DNA from: Panopea generosa
Lineage: Eukaryota; Mollusca; Bivalvia; Adapedonta; Hiatellidae
Assembly: GCA_029582155.1 (NCBI GenBank)
Contig: CM055905.1
Location: forward strand, 5,644,062-5,708,061
Reading direction: 5' to 3'
Length of the DNA stretch: 64,000 nt
Shown: positions 28,401 to 40,200 of the stretch, piece by piece
Layout: each line of letters opens with the position of its first letter
Numbering within the stretch: position 1 is the stretch's first letter
Notes under the pieces: generated by a model
Databases searched by the model: none
The model's input: the letters and a program-made list of their open reading frames with translations, nothing else
What the model was told of the DNA's origin: nothing
Position numbers and translations under genes: made by a program

Positions 28401-31235
28401 GCCGGTGTTAGTACCGTCATAGGACACGCAACCCGCATATTTGTCATACGGACGACTTGACATTCCCAAGGTCAGGTTAGAGTTGGCATTTGTAACTCAG
28501 TACTACACGGTACACGGGAAATAAACCCTGTGAATACATCCATCGCCGGAAGTGACGATAGGAGATATACCTACGCATCTGGACGTCGACGTAGCGTTTT
28601 AATCAATATAAAAATTATGTAAATCATTCATTAACGTTACAAAGAAAGTTGCATCACGGCATCAAGGATATATATATATATAATAGTAAAAAGCAGTTTG
28701 CATCGCAACATTAGTGATATATTAGTAAATAGCAGTTTGTTTCGCGACATCAATGATATATTAGTAAATAGGAGTTTGTATCACGACATAATTATTATAT
28801 AAGACAAAAGATGATTGTGTTAACACGATTACATCTTAGAACATTATTAGACCGGCATCTGTTTTCAAGTTGAGTAAATCGTGTTGATTTGTGAATATAT
28901 TGTATAAGTGTAAATTCATAATTTTATTTGGTGTGGTAGTCATATTCTACCTTAGTGAGCTGTCGGGCATTGGTCATTTTGTTACCTAACACATTAACTA
29001 AGATCAAAATGATAAAATTAATGCCGTTATTTTAAACCTTTTACTGACCCGCACAATCTAACATATTCTTAAGGCCCGCTGACGCTTCTGTCTAGGTCAT
29101 ACTTATCATTGGAAGCAATTAGTATTTTTTGATACATTTAGTTTAATAAGTAAGTAAGTATCTAAGTAAACAGTTTATTATAGTGACATGTGCATGACAG
29201 TACAATAATATATATATTATAAAATGATAAATAGTAGAGCACTCGGCCCATTGCGGCTATAAGTCACTGCCAATGAATAAAAGTAATATGCAATTTCATA
29301 TGATAATAAGCAATGGAACATAAATAGAATACTGTGGTAAACTTTCAAAAGTACAAATGTAGATATGGTGATAAAATAGTAGTGAACATAGAGTTTATAC
29401 TATACAGATATGCGTTTGTCAAAACCTTTCCCACCTTTCTTTGACAATTGTTCATTAGATATTTCTGTTTATGTATAAATTCTAACATTGTATAGTCACT
29501 GGTTGCATGAACCTGCTCAATTACTCAATATATTTACTAATTATAGAACTTTGAAAATTCTGCAATAAAATTTGTATTTACAATTGTAACTTGCTTAGCG
29601 TAACTCCTTCATTGGACTTAAATAGATTTTCCACTTTCATTTTCAGTGATTTGCCTTTTTGAATTCCGGGCAAGTTATGAAAACTGAGTTTTGCAATTGG
29701 TTATGAAATAAAAAGAAGGCATGCAGGAACACGTTACGTTCAACAGCCGTGTATTTTACTGTTCTGTTAATAAACTTTAACATAAGTATTCAAGGTAATA
29801 TTTCTATCGGTGAAAGATAACGGAAGACGGGAGATAATTGGGAAGGCAGTAATAATATGAATATAATAAATGAACGTTCATGGGACATGAATTTATATAT
29901 TACAATAAGGACGTATACAGATAAGGAAACTCAACTGATTGACATGTTGTGACACTCGCGTATTCACGCAAAATCGTGCGAAATCTCGTTTTCCAATATC
30001 CAAAGCACCATATTTGTTACGGCTAAAATTTGCAAATTTTACATTAACTATGAATGTTCTGACCTGTACATTCCTGCCCGTTCCCTAAGTATCCCTGATT
30101 ACAGACACAAGAGAAACTCCCAATAGTATTCGTGCATGTGGCGTCTGCGTGGCAATTATGTTTACCCTCATTGCATTCATCAGAATCTGAAAAATTTCAC
30201 TAAATTTTAGAAACAATATTGTATATTGGGCTCAATGTTACGTTCCTTAGCTTATCGCGCTGAAACCATTCTTAGCCTCCCCTTGGTATTCATTTTAGTA
30301 TACGCATGTGTAAGTCGCAAGATTGGTTATATAATTCATTGTTTGCCTATGAGTAGTCATGAATCCTTAACTGGATCCTACTCGCATAAATTTATCAGTT
30401 CATGTATGTAAATTCCATAGTATATAAGTCATGGTCGACACCAAATTTATTGGTTTGGCAGAGGCCTTGGTATTGTATTAATGTTTTGCTTTGTAGCTAG
30501 GTGCACTCGCCGTAGTCTGGTATGTACATTTATGTCTTGGTTATTGACAAATACTTATCTCCATATATATAATTTGTCCTTTATTATGCATGTGAGTAGT
30601 AATGAATCCTTAACTGGATCCTACTCATATAAGCTATCAGTTCATGTATGTAAATTTGTCCACCCTGTCCAGATGTGTTGCATGTAATTCCATAGTATAT
30701 AAGTCATGGTCGACACCAATTTATTGGTTTGGCAGAAGCCTTGATATTGTATCTATGGTTTGCATTGTAGCTAGGCGCACTTGCAGTAGTCTGGTCTGTA
30801 CATTTATGTTTTGGTTATTCACAAATAATTATCTCCATATATATATCATGCCTTATGAATGAACATCTGATAAGATCCCAAACATCGTAAATTCCGTTGT
30901 TGTGAATTTAATTATCTCCCTTTATGAAATCAAATATATATGAATTCACTGTATCTTTATGATCCAACGGGTTAAATATTCTGTACTTTACAAAGCATGT
31001 GGGTAGTCATGAATCCCTAACTGGATCTTACTCATAGAAAGCTATCTGTTCATGTATGTAAATTTGTCCACCCTGTCAAGATGTTAATTCCATAGTATAT
31101 AAGTCATGGTCGACACCAAATTTATTGATTTGGCAGAGGCCATGATATTGTATCTATGGTTTGCATTGTAGCTAGGCGCACTCGCAGTAGTCTGGTCTGT
31201 ACATTTATGTCTTGGTTATTTACAAATAATAAACT

Positions 31236-31291
<56 letters not shown>

Positions 31292-34200
31292 TGCATTGTG
31301 AATGAGCATCCGAAAAGATCCCAAAAATCGTAAATTTTGTGAATTTAATTATCTCCCTTTATATATATAATACTAAAGAGTAGTTTTCATCGAAACATCA
31401 GTGATATATTAGTAAATAGCAGTTTGTATCGCGACATCAGGGATATATTAGTAAATAGAAGTTTGTATCACGACATATATAAGACAAAAGCTGATTAAAG
31501 TGAACAGTGTCAACACGATTACATCTTAGAACATTATTAGACCGGTATCTGTTTTCATGATGAATAAATCTTGTTGATTTGTATAAATTGTATAATTGTA
31601 AATTCATAATTTTATTTTATGTAATAGTCATATTCTACCTTGATGAGTTGTCGGCCATTGGTCATTTTGTTACTTCACACAATAACTCAGATCAAAATGA
31701 TAAAATGAATGCCGTTATTTTAAACCTTATACTGCCCGCCCAACCAAACATATTCTTAAGGCCCACTGACGCTTCAGTTTAGGTCATCCTTATCATTGGA
31801 AGCAATTAGCATTTCTTGATGCATTTAGTTTATAAGTAAGTAAGTTTCAAAGTTAATATTTTATTATAGTGACATATGCATGACAGTACAATAATATATG
31901 TATTAGAAAATGATAAATAGTAGAGCACTCGGCCCATTGGGGCTATAAGTACACTGCCAATGAATAAAAGTAGCATGCAATTTCATATGATAATAAACAA
32001 TGGAACAAATATTGAATACTGTAGGTAAACTTTCAAAAGTACAAACGTAGATATGGTGATTAAATAGTAGTGTACATATAGTTTTTACTGTAGAAATATG
32101 CCTTTGTGAAAACCTTTCCCACCTTTCTTTGACAATAGTTCATTAGATGTTCCAGTTGATGTATGAATTCTAACATTGTATAGTCACTGGTTGCAATGCC
32201 AACTTGTAGATTGGCACTTCTTAAGTCACCATCAAAAGCATAGTCCTATAGGAAATTTGATTCGCCTTTCACTGTCCCTGTGTTACAGCAGCGGAAAAGT
32301 CTCTGACTAGAACATTCGCCTACGTTCGACATGTTTCAATTCTCAGTGGAAGAATACCACACAAGAATTGTGCCAAAATGACTCTTTCCTTTTAATAAGC
32401 GGCATGTTCACATATGGTTCACTCATAAAAATTTCGTATGTTCTTAATTTCGGCCTATCCGGAATCTTAAGAGACCATATATTTGAAAAATAGTTACTAA
32501 CAATGTTATGTAAAAAAGCCATGTTTACAAGTGTTTTATTATTAAAATGATTAAGTAAATCGAGTTCATGCATAATATACTTAATGTTACTAGACCAGTT
32601 ATTTTCACAAATCTGATAGTAAAAGTTAAAGGGACCACCATTCCACCTATGAAAAGAAGGCGTTGCTTTTATAAAATAAATCACTTGAAGTAAATGCATC
32701 TTCAAGATTTGAGTCATGATGATGTTTATCTATAGTGTATAAAAATGTGTGTATTTATATAGGAGAACCCCATTAATATGGTGTGTGGTTTGATGCCGCA
32801 TATATCTGCAATAGCACATTCTATGGAAACAGAAGCCCCAAAAAATAAATATTATACAGTAATTTAACGCCAACCCAAAGGACGGCAGATTGATATGTAA
32901 TGCTTTAAAAATCGCAACCCAACACTATCTGTGGTTTCAAACGATTATAATAGAACACATCAAATGCAGTCATTGTAATAGACAAACCGGAAATATTTTT
33001 ACGCTTTTAGCTTTTTATGATAATTAAGCTGATAGTTATAAGTTAAGCTTATTTATTTTGTAAACGCTCTCGATATACTCGCTCTCTAATCGATTTCCTG
33101 AGTAAACCAGTACCGGATGTAGTTTATAAAAGCTAAAATGGAATCATAGTATATGTAAAATATCATAATAGAAGAATATCTATTGATGATCCTGCTCAAA
33201 TAATCAATATATTTACCAATTATAGAACTTGGAATATTTGTGATAAAATTTGTATTTACAATGATATCTTGCATAGCGTAACTCCTTCATTGGACTTATA
33301 TAGATTTTTAACTTTCAATTATAGTGATCTGCTATTTGAATTTCGGGCAAGTTATGAAAACTGAGATTTGCAATCGGTTATGAAATAAAAAGAAGTCATG
33401 CAGGAACACGTTACGTTAAAGTGCCGTGTATTTTACTGTTCTGTTAATAAATTTTAATATAAGGATTCAAGACATTATTTGTATCGGTGAAAAATAACGG
33501 ACAACGGGAGATGATTGTGAAAGCAATAATAATATAAATTATTTACTATCAATCTTCCGAAGGGAAGAAAATATTATATCAATGTCTATATTAAACTCTT
33601 TTTTTCACAAATTTTCGGCTTCTGCCTTCTTCAGGAAAATTGCAGTCTTTTAAGGACTATGTCACATCCATTTTGTAAAGCTTAACTAAATAACTGACAG
33701 GAAATGACGTAACGTCAAAACAGTAAAAAGAAAATGACGTGACGCTAGCAACGTCAATTGACGTCGCGTTAGAAATTCCCGAACTTTTTAGATACATGCA
33801 TAGTTCCAGTTATAAGTAAGTCATTCACAAGAGTTAGTATGTATAATTTGATTAAACGTTACATCCATTTGGTGTTTTTGTGTTTAGCCGTTGCATCCAA
33901 ATGTCTTCCACAAGAAGCCTGTATGTTTTCCTCTAATTGTATATTTTCTGTACAATGGCTACCTGGATGTCATCATCAACGTGTCCTACGAAATGATTGT
34001 TGATAGTCTTATCTATTTGCATCCTAACATCTCTTCGGTGCTCGTCTCTTCAACTGTGTTTCTATTGGCCTACCATTATATCCTCTCTTTCTCAGCTGTC
34101 TTTACAGCTATTTCCTATTGTCATAGTAATATGTGTCTTTTTCACATATTCTACGATTCCGCAGTCCCAATCCGAATGCAAGTCCTTTTTTAGTATGAGG

Positions 34201-37200
34201 TGGATGACATGATTTGTTATGTACATACATTTGTTTGTCTGTTGGCTTTTTGTACAAGTTTGTGTATATGTGCCCGTCTTCTATACTGACAATTGTGTCT
34301 AAGAACTCAATTTTCTGTCTGTTCCATCTCAATTCTATTTTGATGTTTTTATGTATACCGTTGGCATATTTTACAAAAGCCTTCAATTCTTCTAGCGTTC
34401 GCGTCCATATCCCAATGCCGTCGTCAATAAATCTCTTGTAGAAATAAGGCTTATGATAGTAATCCATTAGTGCTTCATCCCATTTTCGCATGTAAGTGCA
34501 AGCGAAATTTTTACAAAGTTTTGATCCTATGGCGATACCATCTTTCTGAATATAGTGTTTGTCTCATATTTTAAAATTGTTATTTTCTAAGACTGTTTCT
34601 ATCATTTTTAGAGCATTCTTAGTTGGAATAAGTGGATTTGATCTTGCCTCCAGACCTTCGTTGCATGCTTGTAATCCTTCATACTTAGGTACCGATATCG
34701 GGGTAGAGTTTACAAACATCAAAATAAAATAGAATTGCGTTTTCTGGCAGCGGTTCACGTTTATCTTTGAGTTTTTGTATAAAATCACTTGTGTCTCTTA
34801 TGTAAGAAGGTGAACTTATTACAAATTCGTTCAACTCATACTCTGCTACTTCTGCCATCTTTTCAGTGGGCGAGTTAATTCCATTTACTATACTCCTAAA
34901 AGGAGCCCCCTTCCTATGTAGTTTTGGGTTTCCTTTCAACGTACCTGCATTTGGGTATGTTGGAATGAGGTAGTTCTTCATTTCTTTCGTTACTACCCTT
35001 TCTCTATACATTCTATTTACAAGTTTCTTTACTTTCTTTAGTGACGCTTCTGTTGGTTCATGATCTGTTTCCTCATCAATCTCACTTGACTCCATCTCTG
35101 TTTTTAAATGCTTAATGTAGTGGCTTTTATTTATTACTACAATTCCCGACCCGTTGTCTGCTGGTCTAATTATTATGGCATTGTTGTGTAATAAAGACTG
35201 GAATGCTTTCTGTTCAGGATCCGTAATATTAAGATGATGTACCTTTTTCAGACTATTGACTGTCAGTTTTTACCAGCTCGATATACATGTCTAACCAGGA
35301 ATCCCGTCCCTTGTTTGGCGTAAAGTAGCTCTTTTTCTTTAGTTTAAACTTGTCACTTGCAGATTGAGTGTCATTCTCACTCTGATCTTCTTGGTCCCCT
35401 TTCTTGTCATAAAAATATTCTGTTTATCGCATTCGTCGTTCCCATTCTCCTAAATCTGCAAGTAACTTCACCTTATCTACTTTTGTTTTATCTTGAATAA
35501 ATTTTAGTCCTCTTGACAGAAGTAAACGTTCTGCCACTGAAAGTTCATAATCGGACAGGTTGGTGACAATTTCCTCCTGTTTCATCTTTCTGCCAGCGTC
35601 AACATCGTCCAGTTTATTGTATCTTCACTTTTCACTCTTTATTTTTCCATCTTCTGTTGATCATGCAATGTCCCCTGTTTGTTGAACCTTTGGTCTACAG
35701 TATTACTGTTATCTGTTTCATATAGTGCTTCTGTATTATTTTGTTCTTCGTGACCATACTCAAACCAATCTACTACATTTTGTTGTATTGGCCTTTCATT
35801 ATCGTCGTTGTTACTTGATAATAAATTAAAATGGTCATTTTGCAGCAGTATACACATTGATTTATCATATAGTATAAATGCTTCCATGCGTCGATAACTA
35901 CCTAATCTATAAGTTTATGTTTTCCATTGCATTGGCTCGTGTAAACTACTTGCTACCTTAATATTCAAACCATATAGTGTAGATGCAGCATGTAATTCCG
36001 CTTCTGTAGCCCAGGATGATGTTCTGCAATCAGTTTTCTTTTGATTTTCAATGTGAGTTTTAGCATTCCCATCCACGAAACATTCAAATTTTAACTGTTC
36101 TTCTTTAATACATTTTACAATAGAAGTTTTAATATATTTGTGTTTATTTTCAGTGTCATATAAGTATCTACTTAAACATCTATAAAAACAGTTTCCATCA
36201 CCAACAGCCTTGACAAGTTTTAATTTGTTTACCGGTTTACTCACTAATTTGGTCCATTCCTTCTCTTTGACTTGCTTTATTCTTGTCTTTTCTTGTAATT
36301 CATATTCATCTGTTGTGATTATGTCTTGTAGTTTGACCATCCCTTGTTGTTTAATGATATAATCAGTTAAATTAAAAAACTTCATCTTGCATGCGTCCTG
36401 TGTGACTTCCATCAGCCTCAGCGCAGCATCTTTTTTAATGTTCTCACCTTTTTGTCGTAATTCTTCGCTCATATCAAGCTGAGGATTTTGCTTCCATTTA
36501 AATACTCTTGGGATAATATCTTAATTAACACACTTCTCAATAAACTCTACATGTGATCCGTACCTTACTCTTTTCTCTTTAGTTCTTCTAAGTAATGTGA
36601 CTATGTCTGTACTCACTGCCATTCCTTAGAATTTATATGTTAGTATAAAATTTACTTTCAATCTTCCGAAGGGAAGAAAATATTATATCAATGTCTATTT
36701 TAAACTCTTTTTTTTTTTTTTTTTTTTTTTTACAAATTTTCGGCTTCCGTCTTCCTAAGGAAAATCCCAGTCATTAGAGAAGACGGAAGCCGAAAATTTG
36801 TGAAAAAAAGAGTTTAATATAGACATTGAAATAATAATATGAATATTATAAATGAACGTTCATGGGATATGAATTTATATATAACAATAAGGACATATAC
36901 AGATAAGGAAACTCAGCTGATTGACATGTTGTGAACACTCGCGTATTCACGCAAAGTCGCGCGAAATCTCGTTTTTCCAATATCCAAATCATCATATTTG
37001 TTACGGCTCAAATTTGCAAATTAAACATTAACTACTCATGTTCTCACCTGTACATTCCTGCCCGTTCCCTAAGTATCCCTGGTTACAGATACAAGTGAAA
37101 CTCCCAACAGTATTCGTGCATGTGGCGTCTGCGTGGCAATTATGTGTACCCTCATTGCATTCATGAGCATCTGATAAATTTCAATAAAGTTAATAAACAG

Positions 37201-40200
37201 TATTGTGTATTGGGTTCAATGTAACGTTCCTTAGCTTATCGCGCTGAAACCATTCCTAGCCTCCACTTGGTATTCATTTTTATATTCACATGTGTAAGTC
37301 GCGAGATTAGTTATATAATTTATTGTTTGCCTTTTCAACATCATAAACCAACAAATAATTAATAGAAGAACCTGTCTTACACATGATAATATGATAATGT
37401 TTTTATATTAGTTTGTAACATAATTCTTTCATATAATGTAGCTACGGCAATAAAATCTGATGAAACAAAATATTTGAAAGAAGGATGCAATTTATTTAAT
37501 AAAATAGTAGCGCGTCTTACTACCAACACAGGGGTCGCGAGTTCGAATCCCTACGCGGTCAAAAGCTCCGTGATGAGTGATATATATCTTTAAAATGTAT
37601 AACGGAAAAGTTGAAGAGCCCTGATACATTTGTTTAACGGTATACTCGAATCCCAAATGAATAGAACCTGTAACAAAGGCTTCGTTTCAAGATTACAGCT
37701 TCAATTTACATACCAATTTTGCCTCAATTTGGTGCTTTTGACATATCAAACCATTCGCATTTTATTTATTAATGATAATGAGATGTTCTTATTCATTTTA
37801 ATAATCAGTTTCTTTCTTGTGTTAAATTTATTTTATGTTTTTTGCTAAACAAAATACTTACAGAATTTGTCCGGCGATATTTATTTTGTATAACGTGGAA
37901 ATATTTAAAGTGGTATATGTTTTCATGTTGAGTAAATCTTGTTGATTTGTATATATTGTACACTTGTATCTTCTTAATTTTATTTGGTGTGGTAGTCATA
38001 TTCTACCTTAGTGAGTTGTCGGCCGTTGGTCATTTTGTTACCTAACAAAATAACTAAGATTAAAATGATAAAATTAATGCCGTTATTTTAAACCTTTTAC
38101 TGCCCCGCCCAATCAAACATATTCTTAAAGCCCACTGACGCTTCAATTTAAGTCATACTTATCATTGAAAGCAATTAGTATTTCTTGATACGTTTAGTTT
38201 TATAAAAAAGCAAGTATTTAAGTACAATTATATATGTATTACAAAATGATAAATAGTAGAGCACTCGGCCCATTAAGGCTATAAGTATAATAATATGAAT
38301 ATAATAAATGAACGTTTATTGGATATGAAATTATATAAAACAATTAGGACTTATACAGATACGGAAAGGCAACTGATCGGCATTTTATGAACAAACGCGT
38401 ATTCACGCAAAATCGCGCAAAATTATTTCGTTTTCAAATATCCAAAGCACCATATTTCTTACGGCTAAAATTTGCAAATTAACGTTAACTATCAAAGTTC
38501 TAACCTTTACTTCTTCTTTCAATTAAACGAATAAAATCTAAAAAAGTTAGTAATTCACACAAATCGCGTTATTTTCACAGTTATGTGTGTTTTCGTTACA
38601 TTCATCAATACTACTTAAAAAAAGACAAAACATTACAGCGGAACTATTGATGGAAATATTGTTATTGGAAGCCAACTTCATAATGGACAAAACTAATATT
38701 ATTTCCAATTGAAGACATTTTATTATAACACTTTTAAGTTAGTGTATCAGTTCATAACATTTCCAAATGTTTACACTATTTCAAGCATTTTAGACTATAA
38801 CTGAGCTTATCTGTAAGAACACTAACGTTTAAGTCGAATCCGTAACTATATGTGGATGCAATTAGTTATCTTGATCAATAGAGTATCAGATTGAATTAAA
38901 AAAAATGGGAACGTTGCTTAACTTATATGCTAACTAGTATGTGGAACACATCCAACTTTCCCGCTTGGTTCCATTACAAAGTTATGAGATTTGAGCACGT
39001 TGATTGGTCAGTTGCTCCAGTGAAAGCTGAATGACGTCACATACTCGTAAGCGTTTAATAGTTATTATTATAGGACAAGCAAATAATTCCTTGATGTTTT
39101 ATTTCATTAGTGTTGAACAAACTTAATTCGGGAGATATCATGGATTGTAATAGATTATATTCTCACCACTACAAGTTGTCCCGTCCCCAAAGTATCCATT
39201 ATTACATTGACATGTAAAAGAGCCAACAGTATTTGTACACATAGCATTGTCATCACAATTATCACTCCCGTTGGCGCATTCATCAGTGTCAGAAAATGTA
39301 GACAACATGACATAACAGAAAAACTTTGTTAGAATTATTGCTATTTGAGGGACTCTAGCACAAGTTGTAGTACGGATCCAGCTCCCCCAATTGGGCCGTT
39401 AAATAGCAATGTTGGGAAAAGCCATATTTGAGTACGTTGCTTCAACTGAAAGTTTAAATGACGACATAGTTGAGTAGGCGTTTAATTTATATGAATTGTG
39501 GTACAGGCATAGAATTCTCTGCGTTTTCATTGGTGGTTAATAGACCTTATTAGGGAAATATTAGGTTCTGCGATAGACTAGACTCTATTATTTTCCTTGA
39601 ATACCCCGAACAGATAAAGGTGGTAGAAGTAAAACTTTAGTTCTTCTATTCTTCTTTTCAAGGGCTTATATTGCAGTATTGTTTTTTTATTCCGTACTAT
39701 GTGTTAAGTGGTTAGTATTTTAGAAATGACAACTGAATATTTGATGCTGATACCAGATTTTTAGGATATTTTGTGTCATTTTAGAGTTGATGGTTCGAAC
39801 CGCATCGCGGGAGAATAATTGACATATTATTACTCTGGATATTGATAAGTATCACAAAGTCAATACATTAAAAACCTGGTCAGGGTACGTTTTGTTTTCT
39901 TTATGATTGAGGTCAAGAAGCAGTTAATCTCGTTTTCCAATATCCAAAGCATCATATTTGTTACGGCTCAAATTTGCAAATTAAACATTAACTAATTATG
40001 TTCTTACCTGTACATTGCTGCCCGTTCCCTAAGTATCCCTGGTTACAGACACAAGAGAAACTCCCAATAGTATTTGTGCATGTGGCGTCTGCGTGGCAAT
40101 TATGTGTACCCTCATTGCATTCATGAGCATCTGAATTATTTCAATAATGTTTATAAACAGTATTGTCTATTGGATTCAATGTTACTTTCCTTAGCTTATT

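Larger units (their letters stand above)
33852..36622 (-). pseudogene. Penelope ORF: N-terminus, OTU domain, RT, endonuclease remnant
   Basis: ATG at 36622 ([13 protein letters not shown]). The N-terminal motif [10 protein letters not shown], a TAA stop, then [16 protein letters not shown] is Penelope-like. The OTU domain follows in the same frame. Frameshifted after 35639, the RT N-terminal motif reads [19 protein letters not shown]; then [39 protein letters not shown], motif [11 protein letters not shown], motif [17 protein letters not shown], motif [14 protein letters not shown] and [16 protein letters not shown] replaces the more usual RYIDD. After RNRRIC the frame breaks. A short endonuclease-end remnant closes at 33852. 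Confidence 0.85.
33536..36829 (-). mobile_element. Penelope-like retroelement with OTU domain (degenerate)
   Basis: Inserted in an otherwise continuous intron module and flanked by the 11-bp duplication AATAATAATAT. Contains two direct copies of a roughly 110-bp pseudo-LTR, an inverted copy of part of it at the right end, and a broken minus-strand ORF with a Penelope N-terminal motif, an OTU-type protease domain, a Penelope reverse transcriptase and a short remnant of the C-terminal endonuclease. Penelope elements characteristically have pseudo-LTRs, variable target duplications and a GIY-YIG endonuclease. At least three in-frame stops and several frameshifts make it inactive. Confidence 0.88.
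26308..39561 (-). repeat. Super-unit IV, with Penelope-like element insertion
   Basis: Contains exons A10, A11, A12, pseudo-exon B3 and exon C4 in the same order as super-unit I. The segment between A11 and A12 is enlarged by the longest old-LINE copy and by the Penelope-like element. A12 lies just beyond that element. Confidence 0.7.

Noticed and set aside
33891..34212. Plus-strand open frames at 33891-34212
   Set aside because: They lie antisense to the Penelope RT end and match nothing known.
37480..37560. A tRNA gene at the S2 module
   Set aside because: B box and anticodon-arm-like text are present, but no acceptor stem pairing; repeated copies decay freely, which fits SINE remains.
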